A stretch of 64,000 nucleotides of DNA from Pontibacter sp. G13 (GTDB lineage: Bacteria > Bacteroidota > Bacteroidia > J057): the NCBI RefSeq assembly GCF_031851795.1, contig NZ_CP134696.1:2934501-2998500 (forward strand), read 5' to 3'. The stretch's first letter is position 1. Each line of letters starts with the position of its first letter. Made by a program: the position numbers and the translations under genes. Below, piece by piece: positions 36,980-45,931 of this stretch. Under the pieces are notes generated by a model, which had not been told where the DNA came from, searched no databases, and was given only the letters and a program-made list of their open reading frames with translations.

Positions 36980-39076
36980 CTATGCCTCCAAATGGGCGGC
37001 CTGCTGCATAAGCATGTTCTGAAATTCCGATTGAAAAATCTGCTGCTCGACGCGATGAAGCTGGAGGATTCCTTCCAATAGTCGGATGATATCGTCCATA
37101 TCCAAGGATTCATTAGCACCGACCCAACGATCCTGTTTCACATATTCCTGCCAGAATTTCTGATCCTGAGCATCCAAATGCTCATTGATGGTTTCCCAAT
37201 CAAGCTCCTTCAACAGGTTTTTCAAATGGCGCTCCAATTCCAGGAGACCACTTTGGGCATGTTCAAATTCATCGGCACCCCAAAGTCGGACACTGGAAAC
37301 TTGCTGAATGTACAGCCCAAATTGTCCGCTGAGCACCTCTAACAGATAGGAATGATGTTGATGGCGACTCCACTTTTCGTAGGTCGCTTGGAATGTGTTG
37401 ATCTGCCCTGCCTCGTTCGATCGTTGATACATGAACTGCCAAGCCTCTCGATCCCATTGCCTGATCTGCTCGTTGAGCGCTTCAATTTCACGAGTCAAGC
37501 CGCCAATCAGATCTGGCGTATCCGAAGCCTTGTATCGCACATCGTCGAAGTGAAAGTGACGGATTTTCAGGTTACCCGTATTGATCTGGTTCAAGATATC
37601 CAGATCCTCCTGATCGGAGACAAGCTTACGGGTCAGGTCTTGGATATTTCGGGAGAATAGGGAAGCTACAGACTGCTCGACTGACGGATCATGCTCGATT
37701 TCCTCCCAAGGAAATGCATTGACATATCGATTGTCGAAATATTCGCCAAAGATCGTAGGAAGTTTTGCTCCTTCAGACTCGGCTTTCCAAGCATCCACCC
37801 AAGTGGAATCAGCCTCCCATTTCCATTCGAACTCAGCATCCTGAAAGGCCAAGTCATACTGCTGAGCCGTAAGCGCTTCCTGCAAGGGGGAAGGTTGGCG
37901 GAACAGCAGCCAAGGAGAGCGATTGTCTATTGTCCGTTCTGTGAAATGTTCGAGGAGGTTCTTCTCGCGATCGGTTCGGGAAGGATGGGAGGCCCATGGA
38001 TCTTCTAGGTTGAGACGTTTTTGAAAGGTCTTGGAATCCAGCAATTCATCCGAAATCGTCACGACTCCTTGCGTTTGCTCGATCTCGTTGAGCTGGAGAA
38101 AATGGTCCCAGCCAACCCGAAAAGCATTCGTCAGATTCTTGACTCGTTGCTGTTCCATCGCTCTAGAGTTGCTACGGCTCGTGGCGAATTCATGCGCAAT
38201 CGATCCGACTTCCAATACCCGCAACCCTTGAATCATGGAATCAGTTCCTGCGATATAACCCGCAAATAGATCCGCATGGAATTCCATCTGGCGAGAGAGC
38301 TTGGCATGGGCGGCATTGATCCAACTATAAGCCCAGCGCAGCAGCGATCTGATTGCCGATACAATGTTGTAAATCAACCTAGCGATAAACATGACGAGGT
38401 AGTTCCCAGTGTCTTGCCAGGATTGGAGGGTTTGATCCCAAGCGTCATATTCAAAGGTAAGATTGTAGATCGCCTGATTGACTGCAGAAACGTACCGAGC
38501 CATTTTGAGGCTCTTTTGGGAAAAATGGCCAAACTCATGGGCAAGTACGGCCTTGAATTGACTCGTTGTCAATACCTCCACCAATGGAGCTCCAATGATC
38601 AAATCCTTTTGACCAGAAAAAAGTGGGCCTAGAAAATGGGGTTTTATAGATACCGCGGCATTCATCTCAGGGACCAGAAACACTTGGTTGGGTAAGGGAG
38701 CCTCCAATTCTCTGGCAACTGATTGGATCATGTCGAATAGCGCGGGATGATCTTCGGCGGTCAATTCCTGTTTGGCGGAAGCCTCATCGGGCTTCTTGGC
38801 GAAAATAAATTTCAAAAGGAATAGCACGATCATTCCTGGTGTCGCGACCATCAGAAAGGTCAGAAATCCAGTAAAAATGGTCGCTTTAGCCATTAGCAAG
38901 TTAAAGCCTCCAATAATTGCCCAGTAGAGGCAAAATGCGAAGGCAGCTAACAGTGCCAAATAAACTAGGCCGAATCCTAAGATGGCCAGTAGAACCAGAT
39001 TGGCGCTTTTCCGGAGGGATGTAGGTGGGTTGAGCCAGACTGGTGATGCAGTCTGAGAGACAGGAGTTGTGGTCAT
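36980..39076 (-). CDS. M48-family membrane metalloprotease with long C-terminal domain
   Basis: A 698-residue protein. The N-terminal third has two hydrophobic regions (LVLLAILGFGLVYLALLAAF and IFTGFLTFLMVATPGMIVLF). The zinc motif is AVLAHEFGHFSQKSLKMA, and the third ligand is probably the glutamate of SRQMEFHADLFAG. The VFLVPEMNAAVSIKP segment ahead matches M48. The C-terminal half (about residues 330-698) is helical and charged, with coiled-coil stretches (EIEALNEQIRQWDREAWQF), and is not part of the classical family. It is a second M48 protein in this window, distinct from the Ste24-like one at 12926. Its substrate is unknown. Single-gene unit. Confidence 0.85.
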   Translation of the reverse strand: MTTTPVSQTASPVWLNPPTSLRKSANLVLLAILGFGLVYLALLAAFAFCLYWAIIGGFNLLMAKATIFTGFLTFLMVATPGMIVLFLLKFIFAKKPDEASAKQELTAEDHPALFDMIQSVARELEAPLPNQVFLVPEMNAAVSIKPHFLGPLFSGQKDLIIGAPLVEVLTTSQFKAVLAHEFGHFSQKSLKMARYVSAVNQAIYNLTFEYDAWDQTLQSWQDTGNYLVMFIARLIYNIVSAIRSLLRWAYSWINAAHAKLSRQMEFHADLFAGYIAGTDSMIQGLRVLEVGSIAHEFATSRSNSRAMEQQRVKNLTNAFRVGWDHFLQLNEIEQTQGVVTISDELLDSKTFQKRLNLEDPWASHPSRTDREKNLLEHFTERTIDNRSPWLLFRQPSPLQEALTAQQYDLAFQDAEFEWKWEADSTWVDAWKAESEGAKLPTIFGEYFDNRYVNAFPWEEIEHDPSVEQSVASLFSRNIQDLTRKLVSDQEDLDILNQINTGNLKIRHFHFDDVRYKASDTPDLIGGLTREIEALNEQIRQWDREAWQFMYQRSNEAGQINTFQATYEKWSRHQHHSYLLEVLSGQFGLYIQQVSSVRLWGADEFEHAQSGLLELERHLKNLLKELDWETINEHLDAQDQKFWQEYVKQDRWVGANESLDMDDIIRLLEGILQLHRVEQQIFQSEFQNMLMQQAAHLEA

Positions 39077-39187
39077 GGTGTACTTTCAAGAATTTCGAAA
39101 GCTCCCAATATCGGTAAAGAATAGGAATTCGCCAACCGATCTAATCACATCTTTCTCGACCTCATTCTGTGTAGATCCAGCCTGAAA

Positions 39188-39664
39188 TTAGTACTTCAAT
39201 TCGCGGACATAGTCCACGATTTCATCAGGTAGCAGGCCATCGATATTGCCCCGGTATTTGATCACTTCCCGGACGATGGTCGAGGAAATAGCCGCCGTCT
39301 CGGGGCTACTTAGCAGGTGCACGGTTTCAATATCCGGCGCCATGTGTTTGTTGATCAATTCGATCGGCTGTTCATAGCTGAGATCTTGGGGAGATCTGAG
39401 GCCACGGAGCAGAAATTGAGCTCCTTGCTTCCTGGCAAATTCCACCGTCAATTCCTGATAGGATGCCACCCGGACCTTGGATTCATGTGCAAATACCATG
39501 TTCAACATTTCGATGCGTTCCTCCAAGGTGAAGAAGTATTTCTTGGCGCTGTTGAATCCACAAGCAACGATGATCTCATCGAAAATGGTGCGACCTCTGA
39601 GGACGATTTCCACATGGCCTCGGGTGATCGGATCAAATGATCCGGGAAACATGGCGATCTTCAT
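39188..39664 (-). CDS. coaD: Phosphopantetheine adenylyltransferase
   Basis: Fourth step of coenzyme A synthesis: 4'-phosphopantetheine plus ATP gives dephospho-CoA. The 158 residues begin MKIAMFPGSFDPITRGHVEI with the nucleotidyltransferase T/HxGH-type site, then YFFTLEERIEML, FLLRGLRSPQDLSYE and the C-terminal SSTIVREVIKYRGNIDGLLP. All are typical. It is downstream of rsmD and DUF3822 on the same strand, a grouping common in Bacteroidota. Confidence 0.96.
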   Translation of the reverse strand: MKIAMFPGSFDPITRGHVEIVLRGRTIFDEIIVACGFNSAKKYFFTLEERIEMLNMVFAHESKVRVASYQELTVEFARKQGAQFLLRGLRSPQDLSYEQPIELINKHMAPDIETVHLLSSPETAAISSTIVREVIKYRGNIDGLLPDEIVDYVRELKY

Positions 39665-39779
39665 GGGATCGATACGGGTTAGAGAATTGAGGGAAAAGAT
39701 TTAGGCCAGCAATTAGGTGGGATTGTCTGGCTTTTCAAAGAAGCGTTCAAGGATTTGGCATTCGAAGTCCGCCCTCGCC

Positions 39780-40313
39780 TTATTCGGCTTCAAAGAGAGA
39801 GACACTGGAGGAGCCATATTTGCGCAGCTCCACAAATCCCGGAAGATGATCAAACGAATTTTGCGAAGCGTGTTCCACCCACAAGTCTCCTTGCGCAGCC
39901 AACAGCTTCCCTTCCATGATCTGCTGGATGATCTGATCCTGACCGGGCATCGCATAAGGTGGGTCCATAAAAATCAAATCATAGGAACCCGAATGCTGCC
40001 GGATGAATTTGCGCACATCTGCCTTGACCACTTTGCCGGGGACCCCAAGTTCCTTCAAGCCTCGCTGAATGGTCTTGACGCACCCGATATGCTGATCTAC
40101 GGACAAGACAGATTCCACGCCACGACTCCAAAACTCATAGGTCATATTTCCGGTCCCTGCAAATAGGTCTAGGACCCTCATCCCTTCCCATTCGTAGCGA
40201 TTGGACAAGATATTGAACAATGCCTCCTTGGTCCGATCAGTGGTAGGCCGAACGGGCAATCCCTTGGGGGCATGAATCACTTTCCCTTTGAATTTTCCAG
40301 AAATGATGCGCAC
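39780..40313 (-). CDS. rsmD: 16S rRNA (guanine-966-N2)-methyltransferase
   Basis: Methylates G966 of 16S rRNA. From the GTG at 40311-40313 the protein is 177 residues, the normal family size, starting VRIISGKFKGKVIHAPKG followed by PTTDRTKEALFNIL. SAM motif is VLDLFAGTGNMTYEFWSRG and the catalytic motif is DLIFMDPPYAMPGQD. The frame could extend to ATG 40466, but that would overlap the DUF3822 gene by 101 nt and add unconserved sequence, so GTG is chosen. Operon with DUF3822 (52-nt gap) and coaD. Confidence 0.93.
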   Translation of the reverse strand: MRIISGKFKGKVIHAPKGLPVRPTTDRTKEALFNILSNRYEWEGMRVLDLFAGTGNMTYEFWSRGVESVLSVDQHIGCVKTIQRGLKELGVPGKVVKADVRKFIRQHSGSYDLIFMDPPYAMPGQDQIIQQIMEGKLLAAQGDLWVEHASQNSFDHLPGFVELRKYGSSSVSLFEAE

Positions 40314-40365
40314 AGATATGGATTGATGCGTGAATTGCGGCAAAGGTAGCACAAAATTCGGGGGA

Positions 40366-41199
40366 CTAGGACAGCCATCCCAAAAACCCGAATTTCCAGT
40401 AAGGGACCGAACTTGCAGCTTTGGGTAGATTGTCCAGAAACGTCGTGGGAAGCTGGCAATGGACATTCGAAGGAATCACACGATCTGTCCCCCAGTCGGG
40501 ATTCCATTCTCCCATCATCCAGCATGGCGTGGTGATGGGGTCCAAGTCTGCCACCTCTAGCGCCATGTGCACAAAATACCACAGGTCTTTTCGGTTGCGA
40601 ATTTGGTACATATTGCTGAGGTGCAATTGTCCATCCTTGCAAACGGTGATCATGACTTGCTCATCAAAAATCTGGACCCACAGATGATCTGGATGTTCGC
40701 TTGCAAAGGCTTCCTGAAGCTTTAGGTGAATCTCGGCCAAGTGCCGTTGCTCATGGTTCCCCAGATAGACATCGATGAGGTGATCGTACTCGGGATTCCC
40801 TTGGTAGACCAGTTGAAGGTCTCTCTCTGGAAAATCCACGGTTTCCAGTTGGTCGGTATGATTGGAGCCTTGCTGCATGTGCCGATAGATCAACTTGCCC
40901 GTGTAGGCAAATTCCGTCGGCATGATCTGGTATCCCGGTGTGGAAAGGACCACCTGCGTCTGGGCGTAGGGTTGCTGGATTCGGGATTCCTTTTGGATGA
41001 CCAACCGGAGGAAAACAAAGGGGTTGATGTCAAGGCTATTCACGAATTCATCTACTGCCACAATTTCCCGGTTCGACACCATCAATACCTGATAGAGCCT
41101 TTTGGGATGAATGAGCAGAATCCGCTTGCAGGTAGGCAACCAAGACGCTGAAAGTGTTGCGGGGAGCAGGGTACGATGCGAGAAGTGCGGGCTGGCCAT
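40366..41199 (-). CDS. DUF3822 family protein
   Basis: A 277-residue protein from the ATG at 41197-41199. The DUF3822 character is seen in VAVDEFVNSLDINPFVFLRL, LIDVYLGNHEQRHLAEIHLK, VMITVCKDGQLHLSNMYQIR and NRKDLWYFVHMALEVADLDP. The fold is thought to be like an actin/hexokinase-type ATPase, but function is unknown. Genes of this family usually sit directly before rsmD in Bacteroidota, as here. A role linked to translation or cell-envelope assembly is only inference. Confidence 0.8.
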   Translation of the reverse strand: MASPHFSHRTLLPATLSASWLPTCKRILLIHPKRLYQVLMVSNREIVAVDEFVNSLDINPFVFLRLVIQKESRIQQPYAQTQVVLSTPGYQIMPTEFAYTGKLIYRHMQQGSNHTDQLETVDFPERDLQLVYQGNPEYDHLIDVYLGNHEQRHLAEIHLKLQEAFASEHPDHLWVQIFDEQVMITVCKDGQLHLSNMYQIRNRKDLWYFVHMALEVADLDPITTPCWMMGEWNPDWGTDRVIPSNVHCQLPTTFLDNLPKAASSVPYWKFGFLGWLS

Positions 41200-41461
41200 G
41201 AGGTCTACTTGTACACCCACCCTACACGAATTTTGCCGAAACCTGCACGCAGGCAGGGGGGCAGGTGGGGAGATTGGTTCAAATTAGGTATTTTCGTTAC
41301 AAATCTCCAATTACGGACCAGCTCCTTTTGGAAGCGCGAACCATTACCCTTAGCTTATTATATTGAGCATCTGGTTCAGCGATATATTCCTCTCATGACT
41401 CTATCCATGATCGGCCATACTCGTAAACAGCCATACGTCCCATTCTCAAAGAAATCTTGAC

Positions 41462-42085
41462 ATGAAGCTAAAGCCCTTTTTCATCTTGTTGATTTTTGCT
41501 GGATTTGGTGCAGCTCCTGCCAAAGCCCAAGTCCAAGACCGCCTGTTGCCGCATTTCGGCTTCATGTGGGAATTTGTCCAGCAAATTTCCAATCAAGGTA
41601 CGGTAGGAGAATCGCGAGAACTATTTGCCAACTACTACAATTTCGCTATTGGAACTTATTACGTCATCGGCCACCGCAACGATGTCATGAGCTATGGCGT
41701 CGATGGTACCGCTCAATTTGGATTCAACTTTGTAGGAGGTCAATTCAATTACGTCGCTCAGATCCCTGTCTACTTGATGGGTCGGATCGGCGCCAATTCC
41801 ACGCCCTACAACATGCAGAAGTTTGGCCTTTCGGCTGGGTTTGGCTTTCACTACACATACTTTACCCAAGTGACTGGAAGCAACATTCGACAGAAAGCCC
41901 ACATTTTCAATCCGAGCATCGTGTTTGAAGCCACGCTCAACTCTTCCGGCAATCCATTGACGGGTAGAGTACATTTCACCCCATTCTTCTCCGATACCAA
42001 AGTAACCCAGGAGACTCCGGTAACCACTCTCGAACGGCAGGTACCCATGGGAGGGTTTGGACTCGGGCTGATCTACGGATTCTAG
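41462..42085 (+). CDS. Probable outer-membrane beta-barrel protein, unknown
   Basis: A 207-residue exported protein. Signal peptide MKLKPFFILLIFAGFGAAPA ends near AKAQ. The mature part has alternating aromatic and small residues typical of outer-membrane strands (NYYNFAIGTYYVIGHRND, GTAQFGFNFVGGQFNYVAQI, FGLSAGFGFHYTYFTQVT) and ends GGFGLGLIYGF with the C-terminal Phe that signals barrel insertion. Likely an eight-stranded barrel. No family name recognised. Single-gene unit with a strong terminator. Confidence 0.75.
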   Translation: MKLKPFFILLIFAGFGAAPAKAQVQDRLLPHFGFMWEFVQQISNQGTVGESRELFANYYNFAIGTYYVIGHRNDVMSYGVDGTAQFGFNFVGGQFNYVAQIPVYLMGRIGANSTPYNMQKFGLSAGFGFHYTYFTQVTGSNIRQKAHIFNPSIVFEATLNSSGNPLTGRVHFTPFFSDTKVTQETPVTTLERQVPMGGFGLGLIYGF

Positions 42086-42106
42086 ACACACCGGTATCAT
42101 AGGCAC

Positions 42107-42139
42107 AAAAGAGGCTTCCTTTCGGGGGAGCCTCTTTTT
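42107..42139 (+). terminator. Terminator of the beta-barrel gene
   Basis: AAAAGAGGCT and AGCCTCTTTT pair with a TCC/GGG extension around a short loop; TTTTTG follows. 22 nt after the stop. Confidence 0.88.
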
Positions 42140-42343
42140 GTTTCACATAGGTGCCAAAGGATCTGAGGGCTTCTTTCCTCCTAAACATCCCCCAGCCTGT
42201 CCCCATTTCCCCACGCCTTCCCCCAGCGATTCCCTCCACAACCAAAAATCACCCAGAAAAATCGAAAACGCCCCATAGGTTCTATGGGACAGTCCGATAG
42301 ATTTTTGTGAAATTGCAGGATCAATCGCAAGCGATCCTCATTT

Positions 42344-43660
42344 ATGATCACCATCATCGGAGCCGGCTTGACCGGACTGACTGCTGGCTACACCCTGAAA
42401 CAGGCGGGTGTACCTTACCGAATTATCGAGGCTACCCAGCGAAGTGGGGGAAACATCCAATCCTCCACCGAGGGTCCATATACCTTGGAATCTGGCCCCA
42501 ATACCTTGCAACTGAACGACGAGATCTACGGTTTTCTGGAAGAGCTGGGACTCGCCGATGATATACAGGCAGCAAGCCCTGCTGCCAAATACCGCTTCAT
42601 TCTCAAGAACGGGGTTTACCGCAAACTCCCGACAGGACCGCTTTCCTTGCTGTTTGGCTCCACCCTGACAGGGCACGCCAAGCGCAAGATCTGGAAAGAG
42701 CGCACTTTGGCGGCGGGAGGTAATCCCAATGAGACGGTGGATTCCTTCTTCCGGAGAAGATTTGGAGACGAGATTGCCGACTATCTGGTCGCGCCATTTA
42801 TTAGCGGAATATTCGCAGGAGATGCGAGAGCATTGCTGCTGAATGAGGCATTTCCTCAACTGGCGGACTTCGAATCCAACTATGGCTCCGTGATCCGCGG
42901 CATGATGAAATCCCGCAAAAAGCAGGAGCACAAAGGCCCTGTCTCCTTCAAAGGAGGGCTACAGCGCATGACCGATCGTCTCGCTGAACTACAGGCTGAG
43001 CATATTCAGTATAACACCCCTGTCACGGGCATTCGCCAAAATGGCCAAGGATTCGAGGTACTGACAGAATCAGAAGTCCTTCAGGCAGATCAGGTCATTT
43101 GTACCGTGCCTGCCCACATCTTGGCCCCTTGGATGGAAGAATCCCATCCTACGCTAGCAGCAGCGTTGCAGGCCATCAAATATCCGCCCGTAAGCGTCGT
43201 GCACACGAGCCTGAATCTCGTGGACCTACGCCACAAATTGGCAGGATTTGGAGCACTGCACAATCATCTAGAACATTCCAACACCCTTGGCTCTTTGTTC
43301 ATTAGCACGCTATTTCCAGATCGCTGTCCAGAGGAGGAAGTCCTCATCACTACCTTTGTGGGCGGGCAAAAGTATCCGAAGCGCGCACAGCAGAGCGACA
43401 ATCAACTCAAGGAAGCCGTCCTAAGAGACTATAGCAAATATCTGGGTCTCCGAGGCAAGCCGAGCTTCCAGAAAGTAGTGCGCTGGGAAAAGGCGATCCC
43501 ACAATATGATGAGCGGATCAGACCTGCCCATGCAGAAGCACTCAAACTGGCGGATACGGGCTTGAGATTCGGCGGCAACTGGATTGGCGGAATTTCGCTG
43601 CCAGCATGTATTGCGAATGGAAAATCCCTCGCCCAATCGGCGCTTGAGTCCCGCGTTTGA
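42344..43660 (+). CDS. hemG: Protoporphyrinogen oxidase (HemY type)
   Basis: FAD-dependent oxidation of protoporphyrinogen IX in haem synthesis. The 438-residue protein starts MITIIGAGLTGLTAGYTLKQ, the FAD dinucleotide fold, and continues with RSGGNIQSSTEGPYTLESGP, YLVAPFISGIFAGDARALLL, FESNYGSVIRGMM and a C-terminal FAD segment LRFGGNWIGGISLPACIANG. All are typical of oxygen-dependent PPOX (called HemY in Bacillus, often annotated hemG). No other haem genes are adjacent. It has no good terminator before the sucD promoter. Confidence 0.92.
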   Translation: MITIIGAGLTGLTAGYTLKQAGVPYRIIEATQRSGGNIQSSTEGPYTLESGPNTLQLNDEIYGFLEELGLADDIQAASPAAKYRFILKNGVYRKLPTGPLSLLFGSTLTGHAKRKIWKERTLAAGGNPNETVDSFFRRRFGDEIADYLVAPFISGIFAGDARALLLNEAFPQLADFESNYGSVIRGMMKSRKKQEHKGPVSFKGGLQRMTDRLAELQAEHIQYNTPVTGIRQNGQGFEVLTESEVLQADQVICTVPAHILAPWMEESHPTLAAALQAIKYPPVSVVHTSLNLVDLRHKLAGFGALHNHLEHSNTLGSLFISTLFPDRCPEEEVLITTFVGGQKYPKRAQQSDNQLKEAVLRDYSKYLGLRGKPSFQKVVRWEKAIPQYDERIRPAHAEALKLADTGLRFGGNWIGGISLPACIANGKSLAQSALESRV

Positions 43661-43732
43661 CGGATTCGGTACACTTTCCTTCGTGATTGGCAGCCAGAGA
43701 CTTTTTAATTCGCGGAAACACCCCCGCCGTCC

Positions 43733-43764
43733 TTTGGTTTTTCCCTGTGGGACGGGTAACTTTG
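43733..43764 (+). promoter_or_regulatory. Promoter of sucD
   Basis: TTTG (43733-43736), 20 nt, TAACTTTG (43757-43764): the best match to the Bacteroidota -33/-7 consensus in the window. Leader of about 43 nt to the ATG at 43814. Confidence 0.8.
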
Positions 43765-43813
43765 CGCGAAATCAAACCTGAGACTTCTCTTTTATCCTCA
43801 TAATACTCATCCC

Positions 43814-44692
43814 ATGAGCATTCTAGTCAATAAGGATTCCAAGGTCATTGTACAGGGCTTTACCGGTAAGGAAGGTTCTTTCCACGCTTCCCAAATGATC
43901 GAGTACGGGACGCAGGTTGTGGGCGGTGTAACCCCTGGAAAGGGAGGAAACACCCACCTCGATCGCCCTGTTTTCAATACAGTCAACGATGCCGTTGCTG
44001 AAACGGGAGCAGATGTTTCCATCATTTTTGTACCCCCAGCCTTTGCGGCTGATGCCATCATGGAAGCTGCCGATGCAGGTGTTGGACTCGTAGTGTGTAT
44101 CACTGAGGGGATCCCTGTTAAGGACATGATCTACGTCAACGAGTACATCAACGACCGTGACGTAACTTTGGTAGGACCTAACTGCCCAGGCGTTATCACT
44201 CCTGGAGAATGTAAGTTGGGAATCATGCCCGGGTTCATCCACACCCCTGGTAACGTCGGGATCGTTTCCCGCTCCGGTACCTTGACTTACGAGGCAGTTG
44301 CACAGGTTTCCGCGCAAGGTTTCGGACAATCCACTTGCGTTGGTATCGGTGGTGACCCTATCATCGGTTCTACTCACTTGGACGTCATCAAGCTGTTCAA
44401 CGAGGACCCTGCTACTGAAGCTATCATCATGATCGGTGAGATCGGTGGTAACAACGAAGAAATCGCAGCTGAATGGATCAAAGAAAACGTCAACAAGCCT
44501 GTTGTCGGATTCATCGCTGGACAAACTGCACCTCCCGGACGTCGTATGGGCCACGCTGGCGCCATCACTTCCGGTGGACAGGGTACTGCCAAAGGCAAAA
44601 TGGAAGTTATGGCTTCCTGTGGAATCCACGTTGTGGAAACTCCTGCCGAAATCGGTACGACCCTCGCCAAAGCGGTTGGGCAAACTGCCTAA
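43814..44692 (+). CDS. sucD: Succinyl-CoA synthetase alpha subunit
   Basis: TCA-cycle enzyme interconverting succinyl-CoA and succinate with nucleotide triphosphate formation. The 292 residues show the CoA-binding start [40 protein letters not shown], the active-site histidine in [20 protein letters not shown] and the family end. sucC is not adjacent, as is common in Bacteroidota. Codon use is markedly biased (many GGT and GTT codons), suggesting high expression, in line with its strong promoter. Confidence 0.97.
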   Translation: MSILVNKDSKVIVQGFTGKEGSFHASQMIEYGTQVVGGVTPGKGGNTHLDRPVFNTVNDAVAETGADVSIIFVPPAFAADAIMEAADAGVGLVVCITEGIPVKDMIYVNEYINDRDVTLVGPNCPGVITPGECKLGIMPGFIHTPGNVGIVSRSGTLTYEAVAQVSAQGFGQSTCVGIGGDPIIGSTHLDVIKLFNEDPATEAIIMIGEIGGNNEEIAAEWIKENVNKPVVGFIAGQTAPPGRRMGHAGAITSGGQGTAKGKMEVMASCGIHVVETPAEIGTTLAKAVGQTA

Positions 44693-44718
44693 TTTCCGCA
44701 AGGCTTACTCACATAGCA

Positions 44719-44760
44719 AAGCGGCTGGCTCCAGATGGAGTTCAGCCGCTTGTTTGTTTT
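44719..44760 (+). terminator. Terminator of sucD
   Basis: AAGCGGCTG (44719-44727) pairs with CAGCCGCTT (44743-44751), with an inner GCTCC/GGAGT, followed by TGTTTGTTTTG. Confidence 0.8.
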
Positions 44761-44853
44761 GCGCTTGTATTCTGCGATCCCACAAGGAGATTCCCCTACC
44801 CCGATGGTTTTTCACTGGATGGAAAAAATCCGTAGCTAAGCTCGTTTCCAAGG

Positions 44854-45021
44854 ATTTGGGCGTGCCTCGGCGAACTTGGCTTTGGAGTCCTTCCCTGACA
44901 AAAAGGTCGCCGAGTCGGGCTGTCCACGAGTTCGCTATCGCTTCCGTCCTCCGCTGAAGGCTCCGGACCGCGCCTAGCGGCTCGTCGTTACCATCCCTCA
45001 CGCCACACCTGCCAGCCGCAC
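44854..45021 (+). repeat. Dispersed two-hairpin intergenic element, copy 4
   Basis: It begins ATTTGGGCGTGCCTCGGCGA and ends GCCAGCCGCAC. Stem 1: CTCGGCGA (44866-44873) with TCGCCGAG (44907-44914), perfect 8 bp. The middle block is GTCGGGCTGTCCACGAGTTC. Stem 2: GTCC (44946-44949) with GGAC (44965-44968). Then CGTTACCATCCCTCACGCC. A C9-A6 tract follows at about 45037-45051. It lies between convergent sucD and the gene at 45168. Confidence 0.85.
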
Positions 45022-45167
45022 ATCTACCGATCATCTTCCCCCCCCCAAAAAACGAGGGCCGACCTACTGGCCGACCCTGTTTCGTTGAAGATTGAATGTC
45101 TTGAAGATTGAAAAGGCGCTAAGCGCAAGGGGCTGAATCTTTGAGCGAGGGGCTTACAATCGAGATC

Positions 45168-45710
45168 TTAAGATCCGGAAGCAGCAAGCGCACCCAAGAT
45201 CAATGCAGTCCCAAACCCGATGGTAGCGTACAGGATGTTTTGTCCTTTTGCTTTGCGCTTGTAGCATTGCAGGTAAGTAGGATCTTCGAAGAGATCTTCA
45301 TTTTGGGAGTACATCATGGTATCCTTGTCCTTGTAGGGGCGTGGATTTCCCAAGGCAGTACCTACGATGGCCACTGGTCCGAAGAGGAATCCCAAAACGA
45401 AGTGCTTGGCTTTCTTGGCGTGGAAGTTTTCCGCGTCCTGCGTTCCGGACATACAGCGGTCTGACGCAGGCATTTCCATGTATCGCTTGAGCTTGCGGCT
45501 GTTTGGATTGGCAAATTGCAGCGTGTAGATATCATCTGCAGGAATCTCAAAGACGTTGCCGTCCTCTGCCTTGAAGTCGATCGAGCATGCCTGAACTTGC
45601 TTGACCGTTCCCGTGAAGGTCTTGCCATTGGTCAGGGTGAGGATATCGCCCTTCGCAAATCCAAAGGCAGCTGAGAATAGGGCAGCGGAGAGAAGGAGGA
45701 AACGTTTCAT
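45168..45710 (-). CDS. Exported/membrane protein of unknown function
   Basis: A 180-residue protein with signal peptide (MKRFLLLSAALFSAAFGFAK). A small beta-rich segment follows (DILTLTNGKTFTGTVKQVQA then CSIDFKAEDGNVFEIPADDI, residues about 22-62) resembling an SH3-like or Sm-like domain found in other Bacteroidota exported proteins. Then come two hydrophobic segments (HFVLGFLFGPVAIVGTALG and ILYATIGFGTALILGALAAS). So it may be an inner-membrane protein facing the periplasm. Family not recognised. C- and A-tracts of repeat copy 4 supply a possible terminator. Confidence 0.72.
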   Translation of the reverse strand: MKRFLLLSAALFSAAFGFAKGDILTLTNGKTFTGTVKQVQACSIDFKAEDGNVFEIPADDIYTLQFANPNSRKLKRYMEMPASDRCMSGTQDAENFHAKKAKHFVLGFLFGPVAIVGTALGNPRPYKDKDTMMYSQNEDLFEDPTYLQCYKRKAKGQNILYATIGFGTALILGALAASGS

Positions 45711-45871
45711 GACAGGTGTTTGTGTGTGTGTTTGTTTGATATTGCCTTCGTGTTTTCCGAAAGCATGATCAGATTACGCCCATGTCCTTGGTTCGATATA
45801 TGGGAGTGAACACCTGTGCAGAATTTCCCTACAGTTATGTCAAATCTTCGTGCAGTGATGTACCGCTGCCA

Positions 45872-45909
45872 TGAAAGCAAACAGCCGATCTCGGTGAGGA
45901 GATCGGCTG
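45872..45909 (-). terminator. Terminator of phoH
   Basis: CAGCCGATCTC and GAGATCGGCTG pair over 11 bp around a 6-nt loop (45882-45909); the minus strand continues TTTGCTTTC. 23 nt after the stop. Confidence 0.75.
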
Positions 45910-45931
45910 AAATTGTCTAGTGAAACATGGT

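Noticed and set aside
40314-40466. N-terminal extension of rsmD to the ATG at 40466
   Set aside because: It would overlap the upstream DUF3822 gene by 101 nt and adds 51 residues not found in the family; GTG 40313 gives normal length.
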